Shown piece by piece: positions 32,092-45,900 of a DNA stretch of 64,000 nucleotides (positions are counted from its first letter, which is position 1; each line of letters starts with the position of its first letter). The stretch is from Piscicola geometra (lineage: Eukaryota; Annelida; Clitellata; Hirudinida; Piscicolidae), in NCBI GenBank assembly GCA_943735955.1, contig OX030961.1, positions 8,973,920 through 9,037,919 on the forward strand, written 5' to 3'. The notes below the pieces were generated by a model, which was not told where the DNA came from, searched no databases, and worked only from the letters and a program-made list of their open reading frames with translations. The position numbers and the translations under genes are program-made.

Positions 32092-34744
32092 TCAAAAAGC
32101 TTGCACACACGTCTGCAGCTTCTGGTGCCACGCCTTGTTAGGAGGGCAACTCACCTCCTTGCACTGCCCCCACTCTCCGCAATGCACGTACTTGCTCCTT
32201 TCCCGGTGTGGCCAGTAGAAACGCCCTGGCCCGGTGTTCTTGCATGGATTCTTTGTGTCGCAGTCAAAGGCGTCTGGTGTTAGTGTAGCTTTTATAATGG
32301 CTGTGAGAATGCGAGACTAACTTGCATCTAAGAATTTAAATTTGAATTTGAGAAAAGAGCGCTATAGAAATTGATTTGATTGATTGATTGATTGATTTAA
32401 ATGAAAATTGTTCAGCAAATGTAAGGTACGTTTTAAAAAAGTCCCAACAAAGACTTTATATAGTTAGACTGATTTAAAACGTCACCCAGGACGCAGACGT
32501 GCTTGAAGCCGGGCCTTCTGTCGCAAAAGAAGCCATGATAACAGACGTTCAGCTGGCAAGGATCTTGCACTGAAATGAGTTTTTATAATTTAAACATTTA
32601 TAAAATAAACTTAATTTATTTTGTTTCTAACTTCCTGATTCTGCTGTCATGTTCATAAACGAGTTTTGTGTGTTCTTCGACTCGATGTAGCAGTAGATGT
32701 GTTCTTGGTCGAAGGCGGCACTGAGAGGTTCTCCACTGGGGATGTACAGGTGTGATGGTCCGTCAGACTTTATATCGAACTTGTATTCGAACATGCTGGG
32801 GTTTGGTAAGATGCCTCTTGAGAAATAAATGGTGCCTGTGTCGTAACCCACTTGCGCCTGGCGTAGTTGAAATGGCTTTACTTTCCTGATAGATCACAAT
32901 TTAAAAGAGTTTTGCCATTTAGAAGAAACTATAAGATTCGAAGAAAACCTCAACAGTGTTTCCATCTGCATTGATTTTGATTCTGCACTGAGCTCTCCCG
33001 CCACTGCCCACAGCCATTTCAGTCACTTCGTCGCTGATTTCAATCGGAGCTTGAAAAAGGATTATTTTATATTTAAATATTTGTATTTAACAAATTTAAA
33101 ATGCAAAGTATTATTTCATACATAAATATTTGTATTTAACAAATTTAAAATTCAAAATATTATTTAATATATATAAAAAGTATAAAATTCTAAATAATTT
33201 AGTAGCTTTGTGGGATCTTGCAACGCACCCTTGCAGCTCCTCTTGACAATGCTGCTTTTGAGATGAGCGAACTCTTGGAAGCTTTCCAGGTGACTCAAGT
33301 GCAAGCAAGTGGGCGCATCCGCCATGTGGACCAGTTCACTTCTGTCCAGCGAGGATCCAACCGCCACCACAAACACCCTGGTGTTCTCTTTCTGGAGCTT
33401 CTTGGCAGCCTCGATTGTCTTAGCCTTGTTTCTTGACTTCCCGCTTACTAAAATTATAGCCACTCTAGACACACCTGAAAATTATTTACCTCTTTATAAC
33501 TTTAAAAAAAATGTTTTTCCAAAGGTTTTTCCACTTAAACTACGTGTCTTTAATTCAAAGCTGTTTCACCAAAGCTCCTAGCTCCGTTCTCTTGCTTGAA
33601 GGCCTCTGTCGCCAAGTAGTCCAGCGCCTTGTCTGTGTGTCTGCCTGTGAGGAGGGTCCTTGTTCGTTCAAGTTGTGCTTCTCAAATAAAAGTATCACCT
33701 AACGAGTGTTACCACAGGGCTTAAGCCCAGATAAGCTATAGACCCATAAGTTATAAAAAAAGAATTAAATAAAAATATATAATTAATTTTAGTGATAAAA
33801 TAAGGAAACGAAAGTTACTCTTTTAATCTCACCTTGGTATAGACTCCTGACTGCGTCAATAGCTTCATTGTAATCTTCAATCTTATCAAAGTCATCAAGG
33901 TCGAAACTTTTAGCAACTTCGTCTCCAAACTGAATGAGCGAGAACCTGCTCTGCTTCAGCGCATCAGGACCCACGTTGTATTCGGAAATGAAGGACTTTA
34001 TAAACCTTTTCATCAATTCAAAATCTCGCGCTTTTATGCTCCAAGCTCCGTCCACCGCGAAGACCACATCGGAAGCAGCCCCCTTGCACAAGCCTTTGGA
34101 AAGGTAAATCAAATACAATTTCTACAATGTTTTTTCGCCTTTAATTTATGTCTATTAGTTTAATTTACTTTTGTCAAATTCTTGAGCTTTGGTTAAAAAC
34201 TTTCCGCTTTCGCTATCCACATTGAAGTGTTTCTTCCAGACTTCAGACTGCTGATCAAGAGCGAAAGGAATCTTGTAACGTTTCGTTTCCAAGTATTTAA
34301 CATAGAGATAGGCAGCGAGTCCCGAATATAATGGCTTTTGCAGATCTTCCCATTCCACAGCCAACCAGTCAACGTTGAAAAGATTTTCCACAGAATTAAG
34401 AAACGATTTACTTAATTTCTTAGTAAACTCCAATTTTTTCTTGTCAATCTTAAAATGATATTTATTTTAAATATAATTGCATTCCACTAGCTGAAAGAAT
34501 GCCAAACCTTCCAGATGCCTCCAGTGAAGGCTGAAGAAAACTTATCGTCGGCTCCATCAGTGCTCTCGACGTAGGCAAGTCTCCTGAGGAAGAGTTTGTT
34601 GTCACTGAAGAGGCAGGAAGTTTCCACCTTGGCGATGGTCGCTTCGACCACAGCCTCGCCACTCGCTCCTCTCACCAACGTCTCATCCTTCTGAGCCACC
34701 CCTGCACACACTAAAAGCGTCAGAATTACTGCCAATGCTGACAT
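32092..34744 (-). CDS. Secreted vWA-EGF-chitin-binding (CBM14) protein with an unusual N-terminal domain
   Basis: Nine exons join in phase to about 581 residues: 34744-34508, 34448-34169, 34093-33833, 33680-33570, 33474-33229, 33049-32949, 32875-32632, 32569-32486, 32273-32092. Order: signal peptide (MSALAVILTLLVCAGVAQ); an N-terminal domain (CLFSDNKLFLRRLAYVESTD, GGIWKV, PLYSGLAAYLY); a von Willebrand A domain from SDVVFAVDGAWS to VFVVAVGSSLD; a beta-rich stretch of about 110 residues with no clear family; an EGF-like module (DPCQLNVCYHGFFCDRR); and a C-terminal peritrophin-A/CBM14 module (NPCKNTGPGRFYWPHRERSK ... CPPNKAWHQKLQTC). It is probably extracellular matrix or a lectin-like chitin-binding protein. 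The MIDAS motif reads DGAWS rather than DxSxS, so metal-dependent binding may be impaired. Confidence 0.85.
32354..32397 (+). mobile_element. Orphan LINE 3' tail
   Basis: GAGCGCTATAGAAATTGATT followed by TGATTGATTGATTGATT. The same motif (GGCGCTATATAAATTATTAG then TGAT repeats) ends the LINE fragment at 50.13 kb, so this is probably a severely truncated insertion of the same family. It lies in intron 8 of the vWA/CBM14 gene. Confidence 0.6.
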
Positions 34745-35894
34745 AAGGCTGCTTGTCTGAGAATTTCTCTTTCCAAACGAAAAGTGTTCCCCTTTTGAAG
34801 TGATTTTAATACTGAGCTTCTCAAAACAACAAAGGACCCTCATGAGTCTTATACTCGACTGAAATGTCACCCCTTCGGTTTCTGGCCTTATCACTTGCAC
34901 TTGATTTATCTCATTTCTCAGTAAGTGTTATTGAATCTGAGTGGTTTATAATCAACTTGATTTAGACCTTATGAAATTGTATTTAAAATATTGAAAATAC
35001 TTATCGACTGTATTTCTTACACTCACTAAACTTGCTAATCTAAATTCGAGTTCAAAGCTTATGATGATTTCATTTAATAAGTATTATCAAGGTTTATAAA
35101 GGTTGAAAAAAGAAAAGTACATAAGTAATCTAAATGATGAGACGAGTTGTTGGTAAACCCTTATCCACTTCAATAGACCTATTGAGATTAAAGGAAAAAT
35201 TCTTCAAGTTTCTTGCTCAGTGGCGTTGTTTTTTACTGTTTTGGTGAATGCCAAATAACGTGCTTCTTATGTGAGCTTATATTGAGATTAAATCATCATT
35301 TTTAAACTTAGGATTAGCACACAAATTATTAAATTTAACTGAATTTTCCTTAATCTTTCCCTCTTTTTTATTGAATCGTTAATATTTCTTCTTTTTTGTT
35401 GTTGCATTTTTAATACAAATAGGGTGGGTGAGCCGGTTAGTCAGCAACCACCCACCACGATGGAGGTGTATTAGCTTAGGCGGAACGAGCAAGTTAGTGA
35501 CCGTACCTGACCTGACAGCACAAATATTCACACAAGAGCTTATTCAAATGCACAAACCGTAAAAGATGCCTACTTTGGACTAGAAACATATAAAAAGACA
35601 AAAGCAGATAGCATCCGACCGAGGCCATTGTCTATGTATCCTGCTATTGAAACACTCAATAACATAAAAGCTCTTGAGTTTTGTCACCTATTAATGACTC
35701 TAAACTTTAGAGTCTAAAGGTTTCTTTATATTAGCATAATATTTAAAAACGTTCGCTGAGCATATTTTCGATTGCAAAATGCTCAAATTGCATAATTTGA
35801 TTGAAAATAATTATTGATTTATTTATTTTCAAATTAACTGCACTTTTAGCCACCTTTAAATGTCTAAGTGTAATGAGTGTTATCAAATCTTAAA
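34745..35894. other. Divergent intergenic region
   Basis: Separates the 5' ends of the vWA/CBM14 gene (-) and D2HGDH (+), so it should contain both promoters. AT-rich; no specific motif supported. Confidence 0.4.
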
Positions 35895-38570
35895 ATGTTG
35901 ATTAAACCAATTAGTTTGTTAACCAAAACTTTGAAAACAAAAGTATTTAGTACATTAAATGAGCCTGTGAGGTTGTTAGCGTCCGAAACCAGAGGAAACT
36001 ACAACGTGCTGAACTCCGAAGATGTGAGCTACTTCAAAAGCATTCTGACGGAGCCTTCAATGGTTCTAACGGAAGAAGATGACTTGAAAATGTACAATGA
36101 AGACTGGCTCGGCATTTACAAAGGTTGTCATCGCTCCTTACATTGAAACTAAAGCCATCTAATTCATATTTGTTTAACTGCAACAAGGCAACAGCAAGAT
36201 CGTTCTTCGACCCAAGAGCACCGACACAGTGGTGGACATTATAAAGTACTGCAACGAACGGTGTTTGGCTGTGGTTCCCCAGGGCGGCAACACAGGTCTC
36301 GTGGGAGGCAGCGTGCCTCTGTTTGATGAAGTGATCCTGTCCCTGCAGCTCATGAACCAAGTCTTGTCCTTTGAACCTGATAGTGGTCAGGCTGGTGGTG
36401 GAATGTTTCGGATTATAGTAGGAGTTTGTTCAAAGTATTGACTATTGCTAATCTCAAAACTAAATCACTTTTTTTATAAAAACAAACTTTCAATTTAAAT
36501 CAGATTTGTTATTATCTTAAACTACCACCATCACTTTCATGCCCATAAACTAAGCACAAACCCTCAGGAGTGCTCTTGTGTGAGGCAGGCTGCATCCTCG
36601 AAAACCTCAACAAGCACCTCAAACCCTTCCAATTCATGATGCCCATTGACCTTGGAGCTAAAGGTTGCATGATGATGATGAGGAGGGTCATGATGATGAT
36701 GAGGAGGATGATGATGATGAGGAGGGTCATGATGATGATGAGGAGGATGATGATGATGAGGAGGGTCATGATGATGATGAGGAGGATGATGATGATGAGG
36801 AGGGTCATGATGATGAGGATTAGAAGGATGAGGATGAGGATGATAATATAAAATATCTATAGTTATGACTATTTAGTCTTTCACACTAGCATCAACAGCA
36901 TGCACTCAACCACACAGGCACCTGTCACATCGGAGGCAACGTCGCCACCAACGCAGGTGGCATTCGTCTCCTCAGGTATGGATCGTTGCAGGCCACCGTG
37001 CTGGGAGTCGAAGCGGTTAGTTATGCATTGAGCTGGTGGTATTCATCAATGCTGGCGTCTTGAAGCTCGTCTGGGTCTACGCAACGCTAATAATAATCAT
37101 CGTTTCATTGTATTATAATGCATCGCTTTTCATAGGTACTTACGTAGGTGAGTAACACCCTTACCACCACTACCACCACTCCAACCACCACCACTGCCAG
37201 CATCCCCACCATCACCACTGCCACCACCACTAGGTGACAGGCGGTGGCACAGTGGTGGACTTTTTGTCTGGCATGCGCAAGGACAACTCAGGCTACCACC
37301 TCAAGCACCTCTTCATTGGCTCCGAAGGCACCCTCGGCGTGGTGACCAAGGTGTCCATACTCTGCCCCCAACTGCCCAACTCGGTCAACCTCGCCCTTTG
37401 CAGTAGGTTATAGTGCCCCCTCTGCAGTCGATTAGTAGTACTCCACCACCACCACCACCAACCTCTCCCCATCGACACACCACAGGCTGTTCTTCCTTCG
37501 ACGACGTCTTCAAGATCTTACGTCTGGCGAAGAATCATTTGGGGGAGATCCTTTCCGCCTTCGAGGTGATGGACGAGCCTTCACTGCACTGCGCTGAGGT
37601 CTTCTTGCGCTCACAAGTGCCTGTTCAGCGCTCAAACTTCTACGTCCTCGTTGAGACGTCAGGATCGCTGGAGGAACACGACCAAGACAAACTGAGTCGT
37701 TTCTTCGAGGCCTTGGAGGGACTCATCGTGGATGGCACGTTGGCACTCGATGGCTCCAAGATACAGGTGGATATTGTACAAAATCCATCTTCTCTACACT
37801 CAAACTGCAATCTATCTACTCTACTCTCATATTAAAATCCATCTTCTCTACACTCAAACTGCAATCTATCTAGATTCTCTTTAAATCTTGCACACAGAAT
37901 CTCTGGAAGTTCAGGGAGTCAGTGCCTGTTGGCCTCGTTAAGCAGGGTCCTCTCTACAAGTATGACGTTTCACTGCCTCTTTCGCACTACTACGATGTGG
38001 TGCTTGCCATGAGAAAAGAGTTTGGCTCCAGTGTGAAAGATGTGTGTGGATATGGACATATGGGTGATGGTATGTTTCCGATTTAAGTGTTTGCTGTCGT
38101 TGTTTATCGTGTTGAGATATTATTTTGTTAAATTACGATGTATTTTTCGGTTGCATTATTTGCATATTATTTCACCTTCCAAAATCGCCCCAACTGGCGA
38201 CCTTGAACTTCAACGACCAGGAAATCTCCACTTCAACGTCGTCAGCCACGAGTACAGCGATCAGATCCGAAGGAAGATCGACGACACACTATATGCCTAC
38301 GTGGTGAAGCATGGCGGCAGCATCAGTGCAGAGCATGGCATGGGCGTTGGCAAGAGAGACCACCTCCACATGGGAAAGTCGCATCAGAGCATAGGTGAGT
38401 GGGAGAAGGTATTGAAAGATGTTTGAGAGGTAGATTGGGTTTAGACGGAAAGTCGTGAAGTAGAAATGTCTTTATATTTATTTTAAACCCTTACAGAGTT
38501 GATGAAGCAGGTGAAGGACTTGCTGGACCCCAAGCACATCCTCAACCCATACAAAGTGCTGCCCCTTTGA
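35895..38570 (+). CDS. D2HGDH: D-2-hydroxyglutarate dehydrogenase, mitochondrial
   Basis: FAD flavoenzyme oxidising D-2-hydroxyglutarate to 2-oxoglutarate in mitochondria, passing electrons to ETF. Nine exons join in phase to about 496 residues: 35895-36123, 36188-36385, 36568-36663, 36918-37015, 37234-37402, 37486-37766, 37898-38069, 38221-38394, 38497-38570. The N-terminus ([18 protein letters not shown]) is basic and Ser/Thr/Leu-rich, as in a mitochondrial presequence. FAD-binding PCMH domain: [66 protein letters not shown]-terminal cap: [20 protein letters not shown], the metal/substrate motif [28 protein letters not shown] and the ending [14 protein letters not shown]. All key motifs are intact, so it should be active. 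Confidence 0.95.
36670..36845. repeat. GATGATGATGAGGAGGGTCAT repeat at a D2HGDH donor
   Basis: Repeat of about 38 bp beginning six bases after the donor of D2HGDH exon 3 (AAAG|GTTGCATGATGATG). Confidence 0.9.
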
Positions 38571-39338
38571 GGCACTCTTTGCTCCTCCGATGATCATGAA
38601 AGAATATTTTCAATGAGGCAACCATTACTGATTTAGGATTTTTTGGAGTTATTTGTTTCCATATTTATTCATTTTACACAATTCTGTATATTATTCCTTC
38701 AGATCACTTTATTAAAAAAATTGTTTTACAAAATATTAAATTGCTCCAAAACCTTATCTACAAAGATTCTTCTTTCTTTTATATTCTATTAACCTTAGAG
38801 ACTATTTTATCTAAAAATGTATATAAATTTTTTTTGGGAGCAATAATGTTTCATAATTTTTCTGAAACGCAGAAAAGTGTCCAGAAGCTCAAGAATTTTG
38901 TTCAAAATCGCTTTCATAACAGAAAATTGTTTTAAAAAATATTGTAAAAACTTAAAATAATTCATTAAATGTCAAACACTTTACAAAATACAATTTCATG
39001 AATTCAAAAGATCTGTCGAAATGCTGTCAAAAAGACAGATGATTCTGTGAAGTTTGGTGCTCACAAATTCAAGTTAATGTCAAGTAGTTTTTCTCAGCGC
39101 AAAGGAATAATTCATTCAGTTTTCAGCCCTCTATGTCAACCTTTGAGCCATGAGCTTATGCAAATTTTCAAGATTCACTTCTTAAAGAAAATACCCCACT
39201 TATAATCAACTTCTATCCACTTTACGAAACCACCACATGCTAAAAAAATCACCTAAGGTCATAGCAACCGTTTCTCATTTCAATCATTCTCATCATCAGT
39301 CATCATCATCATAACCATCTTTATCATAACCATCATCA
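38571..39338. other. Tail-to-tail spacer
   Basis: AT-rich DNA between the 3' ends of D2HGDH (+) and the EGF/sushi receptor gene (-), with ATC repeats near 39293-39342. No gene recognised. Confidence 0.5.
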
Positions 39339-39894
39339 TCATCCCGATGCCTTCACTCGGTTCTTCTTCTTGGACTTGAGGACTCCGTTGATGTTCTGCT
39401 TCATCAACTGCAGGTCAGTCAGGATCTTGCGAAGGTCGATGAAGAAGATGATGGCGAAGACGATGCCCACCACCACGCAGGCGATCGTGCCTGTTGGGTG
39501 CCAAAAGTGCTTGTTGTTGTTGTTGTTGTTGAGGTTGTTGAGGTTGTTGTTGTTGTTGTTGTTGTTGAGGTTGTTGTTGTTGTTGTTGTTGTTGAGTTTG
39601 TAGTTGTTGTTGTTGTTGTTGTTTTTGAGGTTGTTGTTGAGGTTGTTGTTGTTTTTGAGGTTGTTGAGGTTGTTTCGATGTGCGTAATGCTGATTGATCA
39701 GTGAATTAACAATAATTGTAGCATCAACCAAAATTAAATAATACACCTATTACCAAAAAAACATCCAAAGCACTACTACCACAGTCACACCAATCACTCC
39801 CTCTCCACCACCACCTACCCAGCGAGAACGCCTGAGGACTCTCGTACGACTTGCCAGCTATGTCGGCGTTAATGGCGTCCAACGCTGAGTTAGC

Positions 39895-39944
<50 letters not shown>

Positions 39945-42910
39945 CGAGCATTATTATAGTGGCGTATAACCCGAACGGGCTTCCAGGCCACTTAGACTGC
40001 ATATTTTCATTTTCGCCTTTGGGTTACTAGGGCATTGGTTGCACTCGAACCTAGGACCTTTCATTATTGGTCAAGCCTAGAGTCGTTGCCGACTCAGCTA
40101 CCCGTTCACTCAGAGTTAGATGGCTATAGAAATACAAATCGAATGTTGCTCGAAAATATGTTCCACTCCTATTTGAATATTCAAAAATTATTTGAATATG
40201 CAAATATTATTTGGAAGCATCGACTATGAATGCCAGTAGGCGGGTGATCAACTAGGTTGGGGAGCATGCAATGAAAGGCACCGTAGCAGGCTTCAATGGG
40301 CGGGTGCCACTGCCTCGAGGGCTGGCAGACCGAGAACAACGTCGTCAGATTCCCGGGCTGTTTGTGCGCTGACTTGAAAGCATAACCATCCCTGCGAGAA
40401 ATCGTTTTTTTGATGGAAATCCGACCTCTTGATGATGCATCGAAAAACATACAAAAATGTGCTGAAAGAGCAAACAGACTTGCAATGGTATTGAATGGCA
40501 GAGAGGAAGTTGTTGTCGGTGGTGTTGAAGAGACTGGGCGACCAGTAGGGCACGGGTGGGCAAAAGACGACTGCAAATAAAATAACTAATTAAGATTGAA
40601 ATACAATAAAGTGTAAAAAGAAATAAATGTTTTTTAAATCTATTTTGTATAAATATATATATATTATATAGATCGTTTTGAAGAAAAAGTTAATAAAATT
40701 AGTAAGTGTTATGATTAATGTGCAAAGATCTTTAAGGTACATCACACCGTCGCAAGGCTCTGGCAGAGAGGTCCAAGTGGCATTCTCAGTGCACGTGACC
40801 ACCTTTGGGCAGTTTAATGGCTTATTGCTTCCTAGTTCAGTTTAGTTTGCTTCTCGAAAAACCACAATAGAAAAGTGAATTACTGAAAAAGAATTGATAC
40901 TATCACTATTAAAAAGACTCAAATAAACCAACGGTTATGGGAAAAGTGAAAATCAGATAACATGAACCTTCTGCTTGCTCTTGTCTGGGAATTGGAAGCC
41001 AGGCAGACAGTCCAGGACGACTTGTGCGGAGTAGTGAGTCTCGTTGGAGTCTCTGGTGGTGTTCTTGATGGTCGGAAGGGCGTTGCAGTGGATTACTGGT
41101 TGGTGGTGGTTTGTGCATCCAAGGCATTTGAAAATTTGAAGATAAATTTAATATAATTTCTTCTTCTTATCTGTCTTGATGTCTTGATGAGTATAAGCCC
41201 TTTTTATTCTAGTCGTATTTAAGGTTTTCTAAATAAATTATTAATAAATAAGCTAAATGTTTTTGAAACGATGGAAAGAAGAGTAGAACAGAAAACCAAC
41301 TTTGGCATTCGTCGAACTTCTTTGGAATCCACACAGCATCTTCGTTGCAATAGCGGTACTTCACAGTCTGTGGCGCATAACTCCATTCATAAATGAAAAC
41401 TTGATGAAAACTTTAAAAATATTTTTTTAAAGAAACAACAGCCTATATGATCTCATGTTAGCAAATACTCACATGAGGTCATAATATTATAAAACATCAA
41501 AGAATGCAGTAAAGACTTTTAAACTCATAAATTTATCATCTTAATTGTTTTCACCTCTCCATCGGGATAAGTGAAGCCAGGTTGGCACGCGTGCTGGATG
41601 AGGGTGCCGTATGCGGTGCTTGAGGTGGAGTTCACAGTGCTGTTCTGGAAGACTTCCACTGCAGGACACAACTTTACTGCAAGAAGAAAAAAGAATTAAT
41701 TTGAGGAAAAGCGATGCAAACATTATCTTCAATTAAAGAAATGCATTCCAAGCTCAACAAACCTTTTGCATGGGTCAGTCACATTTTTGAATGATTCATC
41801 AAATTATTATTATTCGGAATTTCCGAAATACTTTTGCAGTCTTTGGTGGCGTCAAAGGTGTCATTCCAAATGCCTCCGACCAGGCACTGGATGGCGTAGA
41901 AGGGCATCCCGTCGGGTCTGTAGTAGCCCTTCTTGCAGTAGTAGTTCACCACTGTGTACCTGCGGAGGCCCTCTCAAGATTAAAATCGTTTTTTACACAA
42001 AAATGTTGTTTTAAGGAAAATTGTATTAATAAGATGTGAAAGTAATTTAAATTTAGATGATTTGCAAGTCATACCAGTCGGTGTTGAGTTTGTCGGGATG
42101 AGAGTTGGCGAAAATGTCGACAGAATTGCATCTTTCGGCTTTGGAAAAGTTGGATTTGAAACATAAAAACCAACGTTCCTACTTAAACGGTTGAATAATT
42201 CATCACCTTGTATACATTCTTTCATTTCATTATTATTTCCTTACTCAAATAACATTAGCAATCGACGCTTAAAGCCTCCAGGCACTCACATTTGCACGTC
42301 ACGTCAGTGTCATTCCAGCTTCCCAACTCGTTGCAGAGGATGTTCTTGGACCTCTGACCATTCACGAACTTCTTGCCGTCGTTGCAGGCGTACGAGACGA
42401 TTTCCGAGTAGTAGTGCACTGGAGACGACAAGGTGCTCCTGGCGCCGTTGGGAGGGACGGCAGGAGGTGCCGGGCATTTAATCGCTGTGTGTGTGTGAGT
42501 GGAAGTGGGTGAGTGAAAGTGGTGAATGGAGGTGTGAGAATGGAAGTTGGTGAGTGAAAGTGGGCTTAGACTGGCATAGAGTATTGGTTTTTATATTGTT
42601 TCAGAGTGATCAATAATAGGTTTTTCATCGTTAAGAATTAGGCAGAAAATTTTCTTCTTAAAGATTTTTTGAATCCAAAATATCACTTAATCGGCCTGAA
42701 GTTAGAAAGATCGCCAATAAGAAGACTCACGATGACACCCCTGGATGTATGGCATGCTCCACTCCTGCGTCTCCAGACAGCGGTTCTCAAAGACCCTTGT
42801 CAACTTCACAAGGTCAAGGTAAAAGCCCTTGAAGCAGCTGAGGTGTTGCGAGAGTCATTGAGTTGTTTGAAGGAGGAAAATAATGTTCATTGAAAAGTAA
42901 CTTTAAATAA

Positions 42911-42944
<34 letters not shown>

Positions 42945-45900
42945 CTGATTTGAGCACAGTTAAACTAGATATGAAAGGCGATACCAAATGCATAAGATAT
43001 TGTCATAAAAGTCTCAAGTAATCACATAAGCCTGAAATGAAGATTTCGAAGTAAGAGACCTGTAGACGACATTTGTGCCGTAAAGTCGAGACTCGGTATT
43101 CACTGTCAGATTCTTGCCGACAATCGATATGGGAGGACAGTAAATAGCTGTCGAGGGTTGTTTTTAATTATTAAATAAAAACTTTAAAACTTTAAAAAAT
43201 ATATTAAATTTAAATTATTTATTTAAAAGATCTAATTTAATAAAAACGTGATTTTGTATCAGAGAATTTAGAAGGACAGACGTTCGCACGAAGTGAGGAT
43301 GGGGTTCCACCAGCCGTTCTCCTGGCAGACCATCGTGTCCTTTGAGAACTCTCCGTCAGGCCTCAAGAACCTGTGGCCTGTACATTTTGGCATATTGTTG
43401 TTTTTCAGTGTTTAATTCCGAAGTAAAAAGAACACATAATTATACTGAAACTTGAGTTTTAACAACTTTAACGTCCAAATGTATCAGTTATCAAGTATTC
43501 AGTCCCTTTTCACAAGCCTCTTCTCAGAAAGAATTTATCCTTTAAACACGATGATGAGTGCATGAGTGAGTACGAGCCTGGTATGCAGGTGAGGACGCTG
43601 GTGGTCCAGTGGTCAGCGTCAGTGGTGCTCGGAGTGGCGTTTGCGACATATGGGAGAGGAAAACACCTTTCAGCTGGAAGGAGTTTGGAAGGAGGAATAT
43701 TATGACAAATACTTCATCTCCTTGTTTATTAAACGACCAAACAGCCATTGAGACGCTTTTGCCAAGGTAGCAACCCTGGCAGTCGGTGATGTTGTCCGTC
43801 CACTCGTTCTCGTCGTTGCAGAAGATGATCTTGTAGGAGGAGCCGTCCAGCATTCGGAAGCCTGAGTCGCACACGTACTTGGCGTAAGTCTGGAACCTGT
43901 CGGAAACATTCGTCTCAATGATCAGATGTGCACTTCAAAATTATTTACACAACTGACAATATAATCTTATTAAATTAAATATAATTTTTGTTATTATAAA
44001 AAACTATTTTTAACGCAAATGTCTTGAAAGAGCGAACACGTTGGCGGAGGTGTTTCGCATTTGACGGCGGTAGAGGGGCAACTCTGGACATTTCTTCGCT
44101 GCGTGGAGAGGCAAATAAACGGTGTTTGCTATGAAGTTTGTGGATTGTCAACAATTCTCTGATCATTTTAGTGGGAAAAATTTGAATCTTTGTTTGAAAC
44201 TCACGTTGACACGTGGGAAGTTTTGCCGACCACTGACCGTCAGCCAAGCATCTGAAGATTAGAAAAAGTTTCTGTTTCAATTATTATTATCTTTTTAATT
44301 TAAAGAACTTTTTTAAAATATTGAATACAATTTCTTAGTTTTAGCTTCAGAGATAAGTGCATGAAAATGTAGCATAGCAAACCTGATAGTACGGATGGTG
44401 CTGTTGTCGAACAACTGGTACCCCTGGTCGCACCAGAGGGTTACAGTGGTGTCGTAAATGTGATCCAGCGTGTCCAGGTGTTGGTTAGGGTGTATGGGCA
44501 GCTTAGGACACACTTGAGCTGAAATTTAGAAAAATCAAAATGACTTATGCAGATTTTACTAACTTTAAGTTTGTTTTACCATTATTTCAAAGAATGTTTT
44601 TTTGAGATTGAATCATAGCCAGAACAGTCTAAAACTGGAAGTTGCAGCATTAAATTCAGAGTGGAGCAGTGGGGCACTCACGCTGGCATGTGAGGAAGGT
44701 TGATGAGGGAGTCCAGGTCTTCTCTTCAGTGCAGCGGAAGCTCACTTGAGAGATGTTGCCGTTGATGACGTGTCCTGCAGTGCAAGGGTGGTGGTGGTAG
44801 GTGCTTGAGACTGTTCGGTTGATACAAAACTACAACTATCACAGCAAACACACCGGTGACGCAGGTGAAAGTGATGGTGCTGTTAACGACGGCACTCCTC
44901 CGGTCCAGGTTCGAGTTCTGCACCACTGGCAAGAATGGACAGCTCTCTGGAACGTGGAAAAGTTTTTTTTACGACTTTCCAAACACATTTATGAGAAGTT
45001 TTTATAAGTCTAATAAAATAATTCTTTTTAATTAATCGTTTTTGAAATGATTATAAAAATGACTTTCTTTCATTCCTCCAAACCTCTGCAGCCTGCGACG
45101 ACAGCAGTGTCGTTCCACGTGGAGTTCTGTTGGCAGTGGACGTACTTCTCTGTCTTGAGGTCGGAGAAGAGGAAGCCTGCGACGCACTTGTAGCCCCTCT
45201 GCTCCATGTAGCCCCTGCCAAACGCCATCGTCTCGTTCGCATTGATGACGCTCAAGGCTGGACAAACCACGTCTGTGGTGGAGGAAGTGTTGAGAAAAGT
45301 GTGAAGATTGGAGATAGTTGCTGGCTTATGAGAAATGTTTTATTTATTGATTTATTTTCAAGTTTATTGGTTCAAAAATGCTTGACCGTTTTGGCAGTTG
45401 ACCCCAGTCTTTCCGGGGCTGCAGTCGCAGCGGTACATGTCCTTCAGGTTCACGCAGACGCCCCCAAGGCACGGGTTTGAGGAGCACTCGTCGACCAAGT
45501 CTACCTCTATGAGTGTTGTAAAAGTTCATTTACTATTTGATTTTTATGATAAATCTATTGAATTATCATCATCAGCACCTGTTTCACAGATCCTGCCAGT
45601 GTGGGTAGGCGGACAGGAGCACGAGTAGAAGTAGGGCGAGACGTTCGTGCCTGTGCAGACGCCCTGGTTCAGGCATGCAGACGGCTCGCAGGGGTTCACG
45701 TCTGGGTAGAGGGAGAGAGGTGGTGATGAAGGTGATAGCGGTGAATAAATTGTCGATGTAATTTATTTTTTCAAACTATTAAAATTTCGTACAACAATTT
45801 ATCTTCTTTTTATTGATAAAAATTAGCATCTATCATTGCAGAAGGAGAATCTAACACGTAGCACAGTTGGGTCCAGTGTATGTTGGCTTGCAAGTGCACG

